Shown here piece after piece: positions 34,943-46,473 of a stretch of 64,000 bases of DNA (position 1 is the first letter of the stretch; every line of letters begins with the position of its first letter). The stretch comes from Haemonchus contortus (Eukaryota; Nematoda; Chromadorea; Rhabditida; Trichostrongylidae): NCBI GenBank assembly GCA_000469685.2, contig LS997563.1:1782720-1846719 (forward strand), in the 5' to 3' direction. A program made the translations under genes and the position numbers. The notes below the pieces were generated by a model. The model did not search any database. It was not told the DNA's origin and saw nothing but the letters and a program-made list of their open reading frames with translations.

Positions 34943-37890
34943 TCACGGCTTGATTTCGGGTCTTCCAATCTGTCTTGTGTTTGCCAATCCAATATTACCA
35001 ACGCTGATCCGATCAGATTTTTCCTTGCTGCGCAAGATATTGACTGGTATACTGGTGTCGTAAACATTTCTGAAAAAGCTGTTTCGGTTATCGGTCTCGC
35101 AGAAGAGTAAGGTATCCGTTTTTGGACGGTTAAGAGAACCAGAAGGATCAAGGGCATAGCTAAGTACCTGTTCAATGTTATTCCGCATAAGGTGTCACCC
35201 TGAACGAATTGCTTCACCGAAGGAACTGTCCACCCGGCAAATGGGGTGAAGTCGTTGAAGTCAGGCTGGGTCATGTTAGCTGAACCGGGACCTTCGACAT
35301 TCCAGTACCTAAATGGGTGAATTAAAAAGCACTTATTCACTTATTTCTTAGTTGAAAATGGTCCAATAAATCATGCTAATAAGATTTCTGTGCCTGCTCT
35401 CCAGAACTTCTGGAACCATTGAGCTTTTGGCCCAAAAATGACCCTTCAAGTTCTCACCAAAGCATAGCATTATTGACTTTGGCTCCATTTGTGATTTGGG
35501 TCCAGTCGTCTTCATTGGTGTAGACACCGACTTGCATACCACCAAGCTTAAAATGACACCATTTCTTTTATATGAGAACTAAGTAATGGTTGAACTTACA
35601 CTCGCTCTTATAAAGATGTCATTGAGAAAGTTAATGTTGGCTTTTGGAGTCGGGAACCAGTTGGAGGATTTGGAGACATGAAATTTCGATTTTATTCTCA
35701 TTTCAACCAGATATTTCGACAATGAACGCATTGGAAATGAAAAAGATGAGGAATGTGAGCCCGACTTTGGTCTTTTTGTCTTCTGCACTGGTCTTAACAA
35801 TACACTGAAGGAGTGTTGGAATTTCCCGTCTAGGGGATGGGCCCCGAATTTGGCTTTCATTCGGAATCGTAGTGGCATATTGAATGCGTATGCGGCCTAC
35901 ACAATGACTTGCAGTGGCCACCCGATGTACAGGCCAGTGCTTTTCATTCTCCCAGACGAGTCTGGTGCCAATAAACCGACACTGGAGGGATGGATGGAAG
36001 GCTTGGTTGTTCTGAGCGAATATCGATCCGGGACTCGAACCTGCGACAGTGCGTAAGGACAGGGCGGTACTTCCCACCACTTCCGTCTTTGAGATCCCGT
36101 AACGACTTTAAAACGAATCTGTTCTTCCATAGGTTTCTGATAGCCCTCTAACTGCTGCTACAATGCTGAACTTTCTATGATTTTGCAATATTATGAATTT
36201 CATTTTTTTGGACCACTTTTTTTATCAATGGATTGAAGTGTGTGACGGATTCCGAACCGTACACAACTCTTTGAACCTTTCTGAGGTAATACAAAGAATT
36301 CACTTGGATATAGTGTTCAAGCTTGCTGTTCAAAATGTTCTTGATTGAAAATGGCCATGTACCTGTATCCATACACTATTTAAATCAATAAATCTCATTT
36401 CTAGATTGTTGACCATTTCATCGAACTGTACTGAGCCAGATTTGTTGGATTTTGGTTGAGGAATCATATAGGCTTCAATGCCAAGGCCAGCTAAAGCATC
36501 ATTTTGAAAATTCAACGAAATAAGGTGATTAATGAGAAAGTATAAATGGTTCAGACCAGACTCGGCGCTGAAAATATTCTCCGTTACATTTGGGTCGACT
36601 TCTCCTTGATTGTATGGATAATATGCTCTGCAAGTGTCTCAGTGAATCTTAGAGGTCGAAAAAAATTTTCACAAAATTTTTCCAAATGTCAGCGCAATGG
36701 ATTTTAATGGAGTAAACAATAAACAAGGAAAATTCCAATGTCAAAAATAAGAAATAATCAACCTGATAAAGGCGAGTTTGTAAGTGTTCTGATAAATACA
36801 CTGGAATGCCGAATATGGAACCTTGGTAGAGATATCGACCGCGTAAGCAGTGGTGAGCTGGAGAAAAATAAATTATTTCAGAGTTTTCAAAAAGGGAAAT
36901 TGAAAAAATGAAACATTTTCTGGGATTCCGATGCATTTGGATTCCGGATTGGATTCCGAGCGTTTAGGGATGACCACAGATCTCATGAGACGGTGCAGAG
37001 GTGTGTTATCCAACACTAGCCCAGAATCCCACTTGATTCGCTTCTATTATACTTTGCAAGACTTTGAGGAACTAGCCCTTTGTTTGTAATTCGAAGACTT
37101 AGACAGGCTACGCTGGCCGTTTGGCAGACCCGGCTCGCCCAAATAGAGCAAAGGGCTATCCTGGACATTCACCTAAGGATCATGCTGATCAGCTCTGAAG
37201 GATGCCCTAAGCCAGCAGTATGTTGTCAAGTCATCGGAATATGTAGTGGGAGGCGTTCCGACATTTGGGAAGTGACATGGCTGCTGACGGAAGACCAGGT
37301 TAGGCAGACTTGAAGAAATGCAGCATGAATGAAATGAGTTGAGTCTAATTGCTTCATATTCAAACGGTCAAGGTTCCAAGAGTGCCCCAACTCTTTCCTT
37401 CTCTCTTTCCCCTTCTTCCTCCTCTCGCTTTTGCTCTTTGCCCTACTAATTCTTCATGCCAGAGAACTGTCGCTTTTTGTCGCGACAATCGGAAGCGAAA
37501 AACTCAAGCTATTAAAGTAATGTCCTCAGAGCCGTTTCAAAGTTTCCTCTTCGCTATCTAGAAAGTGGAGCCTTTTCAATCTTCACAAACATGCAGTGAG
37601 CCACCACAAAGGCCTGCTTATTGCAGAACATCTTCGAACTGAAATACGGTCCACTTCCAACCCAGAACATTGATATGATACACTTAGGAATCACCTGAAC
37701 CTCTACGATTTTTTAATAAAAGATCGGGCAAACAGGACGATAAAAAGGTCGGATTCGAGAGTTCTATCGTTTCGTCGCTTTCAAGACTTACCAATTGAGA
37801 GCTTTGCCCTCGAGATGGCGACTGCTGCTGGATAAGAGGACCGGCTATGCATCCTAAAATCAGAATAGTCAGCAGAACAACCTTTTCCAT
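34943..37890 (-). CDS. Protist-type (GH25-like) lysozyme, possibly splice-impaired
   Basis: The product is a secreted lysozyme of the nematode LYS family, which cleaves bacterial peptidoglycan in the gut. Exons 37890-37792, 36857-36763, 36627-36557, 36490-36363, 35677-35600, 35546-35458, 35308-35168 and 35069-34943 give 275 residues. A signal peptide (MEKVVLLTILILGCIAG) precedes the core: YAVDIS with the likely catalytic Asp, AYYPYNQGEVD, AGLGIEAYMIPQP, VQFDEM, SVWIQ, NWF, GVYTNEDDWTQIT, NAMLWYWN, FNDFTPFAGW and PSVKQF. Exons 2-7 have exactly the same lengths as in the 43.4-45.5 kb paralogue. One oddity: the acceptor of exon 5 reads TTTCAT instead of TTTCAG, and a SINE sits in that intron, so the gene may be a recent pseudogene or use another acceptor. 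A GATAA-type site lies about 40 bases upstream of the ATG. Confidence 0.85.
35850..36090 (-). mobile_element. tRNA-derived SINE copy in lysozyme intron 4
   Basis: Read on the minus strand, this copy has the family head with cgcactgtcgcaggttcgag and a good B-box (ggttcgagtcccgg), then the shared aaccaagccttccatccatc and tcggtttattggcaccagac segments. It is inserted in the intron whose 3' splice site is mutated. Confidence 0.85.
37090..37310 (+). mobile_element. Fragment of a LINE tail
   Basis: The sequence from about 37185 (tcagctctgaaggatgccct) to 37300 (gtgacatggctgctgacgg) matches the 3' part of the RT-bearing LINE fragment at 39080-39195. It lies in intron 1 of the 34.9-37.9 kb lysozyme gene. 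Only this segment is recognisable. Confidence 0.55.
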
Positions 37891-38804
37891 TGTACAAATC
37901 TCAAAAAATCTATTCAAAGCTCGATAAGGACGTAAATTTTATTTGGTCGATACGGTAGAGTCAGATGAAACCAGACCTGAACTTTACCCCTATAGTCTTT
38001 TTATTAAGTCGATTTCATTGAGTCACTATTTTCCTGGCGTTTATCAATAGGTGCCAAGTAGATGCAGGAGGATAAAGATATGGAATGAAGCAACAGCCCC
38101 TCTACGTCTATTGCAAGACCAGAAACAAAGTCAAACTTTTCTGCAGTTCAAAGTGGAAGTCGAAAACATGGCGCATATTGGACATAACGGTCGGAAATAA
38201 ATACGTCTATTCGTGAGATTCCTGACACCTTACTCAGGGATGAACGACAATGAGCTCCATCGACATTTTAGGGTCATTGCGTGTGACAGAGTATCCTACA
38301 TCCAAATTATACTTGAATGTAGTTCATCTGTTGCAGTGTCTAGATGCTGTTATTATGCATTAAAGGCTTCTCCGATAAGAAGAGTGTAAAGATCATCAGT
38401 ACAGAATGAAGAGCAGGGAAAAATAATCTTCTCGACAAGAAATGATAACCGACAAGAGTCAGTCGTCGCTTTGGAAGCGACTGCCAAGATATGGCCTTTA
38501 CGCTCACCATATCAGTCGGCAGATAGGTAATCCCTGGTCTCAAAATTCAACAATCAGTGAGGGTGATGACATCTCCCCTGATAGTCGCTGAACTATGTAC
38601 TATGCCGAAGTTCACCATCGAATGACGTCCTGGCATAACGCTGACCCTTGTGGATGCTTAATGAGGGGGGACCTTTATCATAGAGCTGTAGTCCGAACGA
38701 TGAGATTCAGGTGACATTGATCTACCTATACATGATTTCTAGGAATACACGAAGCTACACTGAGCTGCTTTTTGTTAAATGACGTGCCTCTTTGAGGGTC
38801 TCGA

Positions 38805-39195
38805 GCTTCAATGTAAGGCTGTGGGATTCTTGCTCGGGCGCTCCACACGACCTAACCGAAGCAAATGGCGTCAAAGTTGGGGTACATCAGGGATCAGCCC
38901 CGAACCCGCTCCCCTTCCTGCTTGAGCTTGATGTCATCAGAAATGAACAGCTGAAAACCATACTCTATGCTGATGACATTGATTTCATAGCGTAGGAGAG
39001 AGAAGGACTCCACAAGGAGCTGTAGAATCGGCAGCCCACTTGCACAGGGAGTGGGCTTCGGCTGAACGTGAAGAAGACCGAGCCTATCAGCTCTGAAGGA
39101 TGCCCTACGCCAGTCGCATATTGTCTCGAAGAAGCCATCGGAAGAGTGGAGGCGTTCCGACCTTTGGGAAGTGACATTGCTGCTGACGAAAGTAG
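38805..39195 (+). mobile_element. Degenerate non-LTR retrotransposon (RTE-like reverse transcriptase)
   Basis: A broken frame reads VGVHQGSAPNPLPFLLELDV and then LKTILYADDIDFIA, matching the GVRQGxxLSPxLF and YADD motifs (domains B and C) of reverse transcriptase. It continues with GLRLNVKKTE after an in-frame stop, as in RTE-type LINEs. No endonuclease is visible. It is a dead 5'-truncated fragment; its tail recurs at 37.2 kb. Confidence 0.75.
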
Positions 39196-40114
39196 GAGTT
39201 CGAAGTGAGAGATATTCTGGGAATCTCAGATCTCGTGTTTCGCTAGAACATTGTAATATCAGTAACTTAGAGAATAAATGATCCGTATAAAACAAAATTG
39301 CTCATCAGAACAACCTATGCGTCATTTGGGAGTGATGTCCCAAAACATGGCCATTCAGATGGAGTATACCATTACACTACTTTCTAGATACTCATTCATT
39401 AGAAAAAAGACACAGGTAGGCACATTTCGAGCCCTATTTCGCCTTTTTGCACGGAGGTAATTCCATCTTTCTGTGCACAAAAGTTGCATGTCTAGCAACT
39501 TGTTCCCACACTTTCAATCATTTCCATCCAGTCGTTAATATTTTATGCCAATTTATCCATCTCGTTTCTAAAGTCTGCAGTTCATTGTACATTTCTCTCC
39601 TATAAAGTTTTTTTCTATAGAAATGCCCTAATTTGCCTCATCTTCTCTACCTTCAATGGAGACCGGCAAAGTCTCTCTCACTCCTGCTCTCCAGGAACAT
39701 TTAATTGTTTTCAGACTCGTTTGAGAGAACAATGATGTTGCTTGCATGTAGAGTGGTCTAATTTATTGTGTTGACTACCTAAGGATTTGAAAGCCACTAC
39801 GAAGTTAAGCACTTGGTGTTTTCCAAAACTCTAGATTATTGGTAAGAATGCTTCTTTTTGCACTGAATGAATAGAACTACTTCAGCTATAGTTTGCTCGT
39901 CACCTCAGCATTGCACTCAAGCAGAACTTCCTCGTCGCTCGTCGACCATGTAACTTTCTGTGCAGCTCCACACCTTCAATTAGTGAGTTTCACTGAGAAA
40001 ATGCTAAACTAAACTAAACAGCTTCAATCCATTCACGATTACAAATTGTATGGCGACATTGCTATAATCTGGATGAGTTTATTCGTTACAAGAGCGATTC
40101 GATCATTTGCTGTA

Positions 40115-40225
40115 TCATCCCATACTGGGATGGAATGGCGGTGGACGTGGAGGACGTATTTGAGCTTCGACGATGTTGTAGCAGACGGCGGAAAAAATGG
40201 CGATAAGAAGACACCAAAATTGCAT
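40115..40225 (-). CDS. Short secreted peptide precursor 1 (amidation signal)
   Basis: This is a 36-residue precursor in one exon. A 21-residue signal peptide of the family pattern (MQFWCLLIAIFSAVCYNIV-EA) is followed by the tail QIRPPRPPPFHPSMG. The tail is proline-rich, would begin with Gln (able to form pyroglutamate) and ends in Gly, the amide donor. A TTTTTTAG acceptor lies 5 bases before the ATG, so the 5' UTR is spliced. AATAAA lies about 30 bases after the stop. The promoter module lies at 40445-40474. The start is fixed by conservation of the first five residues with four paralogues. Function unknown; an antimicrobial or a neuropeptide-like role would both fit. Confidence 0.72.
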   Translation of the reverse strand: MQFWCLLIAIFSAVCYNIVEAQIRPPRPPPFHPSMG

Positions 40226-40444
40226 TTTTTTCTAAAAAAGAAATTCTCAGAAATTGATCTAGTCATAACCACTGCTTGACAACAGGGCCAATGAACAAGG
40301 TTCGCTTGAGGGTTTGAGCCGAAAGGCTCGTGTGAACGAACAGGACGGAGCGCTGGACCATCATGATGTGTTCCGCATTGTTGGCATTTATCGGCGAATA
40401 ACATGACAAAGAGCTGAGAGCTCTGCTCTCATAGGCATGAACCC

Positions 40445-40474
40445 TTTTATATGGTAGCTAGCATTTCAAATGCT
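40445..40474 (-). promoter_or_regulatory. Palindrome-plus-TATA promoter module of peptide gene 1
   Basis: On the minus strand the near-palindrome AGCATTTGAAATGCT (40474-40460) is followed 8 bases later by TATAAAA (40451-40445). The same arrangement precedes every member of the peptide family. Confidence 0.65.
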
Positions 40475-41009
40475 ATCGAATTGAAGGTTTAATATTGATG
40501 CTTTTAAAGTTTATTAATACAGCGGCACATTAGAGCAAAAAGTTTTTGTATGGGAGAATATCGAAGTGATTTTTAGGTGCTACCAAATACCTGTTGTCTT
40601 TTAAATCGTTTAGACCCATGAATCTTCATTTCTACCATGAATGTAAACGATCAACTTTCAAAAATTTCGATATTAGGGGTACTGCCATCAAGAAGGAAGT
40701 GTCGAACTAGGAGTAAATTTATTCCAAACGATAAACTAAATATGATTGATCTGATTTGTTCCATCACGGAGAAGTGCACTTTGACCGAGAGATCATCACC
40801 TCTGCTCCTTCAACAGTCTCGTTTAAGGCTCCTCTTGAGGATAAGTGGCACGGTGAGTACCACAAGTCTCCAGAACAACACTGGCATATCTTCCTACCCA
40901 AACTAAAGGTCAGCAACGGCTACTAACCATAAGAATGTTATTTCTTCATCTATTCGCAGATTTTCCACAAATGGGAACGAGCAGACCGATCTGCTTAATT
41001 GAAGAGTAC

Positions 41010-41645
41010 GTTATGCACCAAATGAGCGGAAATTGTTGAAGTTGGCCAGGGTTTCATTTATTCCGCTGCCATAAGTGTTCCAGCACCTACAAAGGTAAAC
41101 GATCGAAATTCGTTAAAATCAAGTGGATGCGCTCGACCTATTCAGCCAGCAGCACTAGCAAAAAACCGAATCGTTCGCATTTACTCACGGAAAACCCAAG
41201 ATTGTTCTTGTTGGCTTGTTGGGAACCGTTGAACGCCACCAGAGCTCCTCGTCCTAGCCTTTACATCTTCCAATGCTTTAATGAAGATGTCTAGCCTATG
41301 GAGTCGCCGTTACTTTACATGAGTTAGACCTCACCGATCTGATTAATTGTAGGCTGTGCTATACCCCAAATTTGCGGAGGATTTTCATTTCACACTCCTC
41401 CGCTATCGCTGTTCTAGCACCTTCAACGACAAAGGATCAAAATTTGTTAGAATGATATGAATAAACTAGACCTGTTGAGGCAGCTGCATTGAAAAGAAAA
41501 ATAGTTTTTACAAATACACTCGCCAAAACATGGCGGTCGTGATGGTGCCCGAACCGGAGATCTCGTGAAATGATGTCGTTGAGGAGGTTGATGTTCAGAG
41601 CGCTGGCCATGTACCAATCGACAAGAGATGTCACTTGACATTCCA
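41010..41645 (-). pseudogene. Lysozyme pseudogene fragment
   Basis: Bases 41640-41566 (minus) read VTSLVDWYMASALNINLLND, the lysozyme exon with WY and SALNIN. They run directly into the end of the next exon (TGGSGT-like remnant, GCCATGTTTTGG), so the intervening intron and part of the exon have been deleted. A degenerate start of the following exon is near 41410 (a stop replaces Trp), and a better copy at 41085-41010 reads CWNTYGSGINETLANFNNF and stops early. No intact gene is present. Confidence 0.8.
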
Positions 41646-42180
41646 TGGGTCATTGTTGTCTGGTTCAGACTTCAGGCTACCTGAGATTAATTTGGTACAA
41701 ACAGCCCTGTTTTGAAAAGGGTTCGTAGCTTACTCACTATTTACAAGGAAACCATTTGCATGAGCGAAGCAGGAGTTTACGCAAAGACTGTAAAAGCCCT
41801 TGCAAAGAAGACGAAGCAGCTGTTCAGCGGACATGATGACTTGAGTGAATAGGTGGTCGAAGTGGTCGTTGTCTCAGGTGTTGCTGTTTATTCCGGGAAT
41901 GTACCAACATCATTTTGATCTATTGAAAGCAGCAAACTTCTGATTACGGAATGGTCCTGTCTGTTAAAGTGTACATCTTCGAGAGCTGAATGAGAGCATT
42001 TGCGTGCGAGGTTCCTTTATGATAGCAGCCTCAATGATTCCATCAGTCTGAACGATTTAGGAACCATTTTGAATGCATTCAAAAATCACTTTATAAATCT
42101 CGCATACAAATTTTTTTTGCTTTCACATGCTGCTGAATTGATAAACTCTAAAAGCATCAAGTTTGGGTCTTCAATTCAAT

Positions 42181-42210
42181 AGCATTTGAAATGCTAATTA
42201 CCATATAAAA
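42181..42210 (+). promoter_or_regulatory. Palindrome-plus-TATA promoter module of peptide gene 2
   Basis: AGCATTTGAAATGCT (42181-42195) is followed after 8 bases by TATAAAA (42204-42210), the same order and spacing as the other family members. It lies about 300 bases upstream of the ATG, consistent with a spliced 5' UTR. Confidence 0.68.
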
Positions 42211-42503
42211 GGGTATAGGCATTTGAAAACAGGGCTCTTAGCTCCCCGTCATGGTTTCCTGCATGGTTCTAGGCTGCGAGCTTCGTGCTCATATAATGGG
42301 CAGAATCCTATCATGACAGAGGCTATACGGTGGTTATGTCGAAGACATCCCTATAGTCCAGCAATCTGTTCTGTTTGGTTCACGGGAACCCCTTCGGCTC
42401 GACCGAAATTCATCTTGAACTAAGCCTATTTATGGTTATTTATGGTCCTGTTGCCAAGCTCTGATCTAGATTCAATTGATTTTTAGGAATTTTTCAGGAA
42501 CAA

Positions 42504-42611
42504 ATGCGTTTTTGGTGTCTTCTTATCGCCTATCTCTTGACCATCTTTTCCTACGATTTCGTCGAAGCTGAACAACCACCAGCCTACCAGACATTTCCAT
42601 TTGGCAAATGA
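42504..42611 (+). CDS. Short secreted peptide precursor 2 (amidation signal)
   Basis: This is a 35-residue precursor. Its signal peptide follows the family pattern (MRFWCLLIAY...DFV-EA) and is followed by EQPPAYQTFPFGK. The end Gly-Lys is a standard amidation and trimming site and would leave a C-terminal Phe-amide. A TTTTTCAG acceptor lies 6 bases upstream. It is the divergent partner of peptide gene 1, with lysozyme pseudogene fragments between the two. The tail shares nothing with paralogues beyond the proline content and the terminal Gly. Function unknown. Confidence 0.72.
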   Translation: MRFWCLLIAYLLTIFSYDFVEAEQPPAYQTFPFGK

Positions 42612-43109
42612 TCAACTTGCTTTTCAAGTTATAAACCCAATGTGATTATAACTCCGTCGACAAACAAACTGCAATCGTGAGGGTTTTGACAGCTGTTTAG
42701 TTCTAGAGAGTTCGTGAGTAATTGTCGAAATAGAGCGGTTTTCCGTTTGCTATTAGCAGTTTCTCAGTGGGAATTAGCTAATCAAAGGTATGGAACATTT
42801 CAGAAAGCTACGCTTAACAGGATTGTTCTGCTTGACTGCAACACAGCCCCCCTGCGCTTCTGTCTCCTACAGTTTCATTTTGTATTTATAAGTAATTAGA
42901 CAAACACTTCAGTTCGATCGCTTGCCTCCACTACGGAACCAGAGTTTTCGAGAGCTGTTCCCACGACGAAAATTTCTCGGAGTAAGAGACTCAACTATAC
43001 CGTCTCAAGTCAGCTTACCTTTAGCAGATTGCTCGAAAGGATGAGGGTTGAAAAATAGTTTAGATAAATCAGTTATGAATAAATCTATCAAGAGCCTCAC
43101 AAGAATGGC

Positions 43110-43190
43110 GATTTATGGGCAAGACTTCGGCCTCGGACGGGACTCGGACCCGTGCCTGTGCTTTCCGGCCACAAGCACGAGCAAAAATAG
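43110..43190 (-). mobile_element. tRNA-like sequence, probable SINE head
   Basis: Read on the minus strand, cggaaagcacaggcacgggtc and gtccgagtcccgtccgagg contain a B-box-like GGGTCCGAGTCCCG with flanking stem-like bases. I could not fold a complete tRNA or find a clear body, so a SINE head or a tRNA pseudogene are both possible. Confidence 0.4.
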
Positions 43191-43399
43191 GCATTATGTT
43201 TGGCCAACTCAGGAAGGTTTTTTGTCGGAAACGTCGCCAAGAAAACTCTGAACTTAAAAGATTTCCTTGTCTATCTGGATTATCTAACACTTCCATGTTA
43301 TGAGGGTCAAATAGCCTCCATGGATCTCTGATACTCTGATAGTTACGTACCAATTCAATTTGATGTTAACCGTCGGCAAATATTTATTATAGAAGATCT

Positions 43400-45550
43400 T
43401 TATTGTTTAATCTCGGCTTTTCCGTTGAACGCTGCACCTCCAAGTCCTAGACCGCCAACGATCGGTTGGTCAGACTTCTCCCGTCTGGCCATACCGGCAA
43501 CTACAGCCGACGAGGTACTATAGGTGTCTCTGAATAAAATCTTATACTTCTACCACATAATCAGGTACGATCACAGAGTTATTCCGCAGTTCGTCGAATC
43601 TAAATCTCCTGCTGGAAGTTATATTCTCACCTGTTCACAGTTATTCCACAGACGGATTCGACTTGACCAAACTGTTTAATCGAAGGGTATGTCCATCCAC
43701 CGAATGGGATGAAATCGTTGAAGTTGGACGGCGTTTCATTTGACACTCCACTGCCGTAGGTGTTCCAGTACCTACGAGAGGGAAAAGCTAATCAAATTTC
43801 TTGAAAACGCGCAAACGAGCTACTGAGCCTAAGTCTGGCATAAGCAGATCCATATGAGCACCATATTTATTACGTTCAGGAGGGAGATAAACAATCTTTT
43901 TCACTTAATCCCATGCTTTCCATTTCAATCATTTTAAGATGGTAGAAACACCCACCAAAGCATGGCGTTACTGATAGTGGCCGAACCGGTGATCTGATTC
44001 CATTCGTTGATGTTAGTGTAAATACCGATGGTAAGACCATATTGCTGAAATTAGACCCTGCTATAACTGTTTCGATGAAATCCGTTTTCTCTCTTCCGTT
44101 CTGCTGTACTTACACCGGCTCGTGTAAGAATGCTGTTAAGGAAGTTGATGTTGAGGGAGCTCGTCAAGTACCAGTTGGCAGGAGACGTCACCTGAAATCA
44201 CCCTTGCACTGAATATTTTATATTTCACTAGCATGCACAAGCTAGAGCTCTTACAAGCAGATGGGTTTTATGTCAAGCTCTTCAAATTTGTATGGCTTAT
44301 CCCTTCTGCCCGATATTTGGAAATAGCTGGTCGTGATTACCTGAATCCACACGGACTGGACATTGATGTTCGAGTTTTTCAGGTTGCTGTACATCTCATC
44401 AAATTGTTGAGCTCCAGTTTTAGCCGAGTTAGGCTGAGGAGTCATGTAGACTTCAGTGCCCAATCCAGCTGAACAATTGATATACGTTTGGAAACTAGGT
44501 ATTTTATTCACTGAGCTAATCCCTCACCAGCATTCGCATTCTGGATGTTGGCAATTGCGTAAGCGTCGATTTGTCCTTGCCCAACTGGAGTGTAGGCCCT
44601 GTAAAGCACGAATTTGTTAAATAGAGGCTACGTAGGGCTCACAGGCCCCAATAAAAGTAGTGAATGATGTTTGCTTTGTAATGTGAGTTAATGGTGACGA
44701 CTGACATTAGTTAGTTGCCTATTAGTGAAATAGTAGAGAAAGGGTATCTTCGTCCAATCTGGCAGGCAAATTTTCCCTGCGCTGACATTTGGTCATTATC
44801 TCGCCTGCTTCCAGGACTCGACACTTTTTATCGCTTCACCCGCCCTGAGTTTAGCCCTATTCTTAGTAAGTTCACATGGCATTCTTCCAGCCTGATACTT
44901 ACTGGCATTATACTGTTGTATAAACTGAATACTTCATCTTTTCTGCTTTGTAGATGTCGTGGTTAATGAATGAAGGGGGTTTGTGTACGAAATAGGGCCC
45001 ATCATATTCAATTTTCAGTTTTGAGAGGGCACAACTCCCTTATGGGTGGGTATACTGAGCATAGTCGACTCATCGAAGACCTTCTCACACACAGCACACA
45101 GGAGAGATGGAGTGTAGGTTGCAACCTAACAGTTATGTTGCGTGCTACCCTGGTGGTTTAAATGAGATGATCACGTTTGTTTCTGCTAAAAACCTGAATC
45201 AACCTTGATCTGTCTATAGAAATTGGGTCACTCTTATGTGGGAATGATGTGAAAAGTTGGATTCTGTAGCGGGTAATCGATGACCCACCTGATGAAGGCT
45301 ACGTTGTAACGATTGCTGAGAATGCACTGAAATCCTGCTAGAGAAACGGGAGCGGACAGATCGAGGGCATATGAAAGTGAGGCCTGGAATTAGCCAAACA
45401 TTCTCTTTTAGTCGGCACTCTGTAGGAGCTGTTCCTTGTTCGTACCAATTCGGAAGCAGTTTTTTCTTTTACATTTTCAACCTGCTGAAGAACTGGGCTG
45501 GCAAAACTGCTCAGAACCAAACACGTCGACAGTACAATAAGTCCTCGCAT
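43400..45550 (-). CDS. Protist-type (GH25-like) lysozyme, intact
   Basis: The product is a secreted lysozyme of the nematode LYS family, expected to digest bacterial walls in the intestine. Eight exons (45550-45482, 45383-45289, 44598-44528, 44468-44341, 44191-44114, 44044-43956, 43771-43631, 43529-43400) join in phase to 266 residues. Exon 1 is a signal peptide (MRGLIVLSTCLVLSSFA). The core then reads YALDLS (likely catalytic Asp), AFIRAYTPVGQGQID, GLGTEVYMTPQP, QQFDEMYSNL, SVWIQVTSPANWYLTS, YGLTIGIYTNINEWNQIT, NAMLWYWNTYGSG and FNDFIPFGGW, then a conserved C-terminus. All splice sites are canonical, in contrast to the 34.9 kb paralogue. TGATAA-type GATA sites lie about 105-130 bases upstream. 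Fragments of close relatives lie at 41, 50 and 61 kb. Confidence 0.95.
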
Positions 45551-45654
45551 CCCTGAATTGAAACCTTAGAACGAATAATTCCTAAAGATCGATAGGCTGA
45601 TGAAAAATAGGAAGAGCTGCTCGAGCTGGAGTCGAGCATGCGACTGAAACAACT

Positions 45655-45679
45655 CTTATCACCGATAGACGGCGATAAG
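45655..45679. promoter_or_regulatory. GATA-type sites upstream of the intact lysozyme
   Basis: CTTATCA (45655-45661, TGATAAG on the minus strand) and GATAAG (45674-45679) lie 105-130 bases upstream of the lysozyme ATG. Intestinal genes in C. elegans are typically driven by ELT-2 through TGATAA, so gut expression is a reasonable inference. Confidence 0.4.
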
Positions 45680-46473
45680 CTGGAAGAAAGAAGTGCCCAC
45701 ACCACCATGCTCCGTAAAATACAGTGAGCTGTTGTCAGATGAAGAACTACCTGTCACAGTCAACTCGTCGAGGAGCTATGAACTTAGGCAGTACGGTAGT
45801 GTTGTAACTGAGAAATTTGCTCCGCAGTAGCTTGAGATGGCATCTCATCTTGTTCGAGCCATTCAATGAATTTCAGTCCTAAAATTACATCATCCATTTA
45901 AGCTTCGCTTGATCTGCGTGTTGTTGTTCATGCTCAAGCCAAACCTTGTGTTGTTCTGGATGAATCTCAGATACTTGAACACTTCAGTCGGAGCTATCTG
46001 CTAAGGATATTTCATTTTCCGACTTTTGTGAGGATTAGCACAGTAATTTTTCCTTCTCAACAATTTGGGATACATCTCATTCATGATACACAGAAGAATT
46101 TGATCAAAGGTTCACACACTGTAGATAAATTCTGCAAGATAGGAGTTTCAAGCAAAGACTGGTGCAAGCATTTGCAGATGTGTTGTTGGAACTCGTTTGA
46201 GCCTATATAACCACCTTTTTTATTGGCGTAAATAGCTTATCTACCGGAACTTACTCAGCGACTGCCAACATTGGTAGGTTCGCGTCCAAAAGTTAGAAAT
46301 TCGGTCTAAAGGGATTTCTAAAAACAAAGATACCTATCATGCCGAGTTATGTCTGAGTTGGGCACTCCACTGTGCTTGGCGTAGATCACACGTACGTTAT
46401 ATCAGTCCACAACATTGCTTGATCCGCTTGTAGGAATGGGATACCGATTCACTGGACAAGACACCTTCCTTAA

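Larger units (their letters stand above)
39480..40500. repeat. Left arm of a large inverted duplication
   Basis: Bases 39480-39800 are the reverse complement, with divergence, of about 52130-52440; shared stretches include cgttaatattttatgcca and ctcgtttgagagaacaatg. Further in, the flank and peptide gene at 40.1 kb mirror the peptide gene at 51.2 kb. The arms bracket a cluster of roughly 13 kb. Confidence 0.7.

Noticed and set aside
37684..37790. C-terminal extension of the first lysozyme exon (unspliced frame to 37684)
   Set aside because: A GTAAGT donor at 37791 and in-phase joining to the conserved YAVDIS exon make the spliced form far more likely.
43069..43353. 94-codon minus-strand frame near 43.1 kb
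   Set aside because: It covers a tRNA-like SINE head, and the frame has no independent support.
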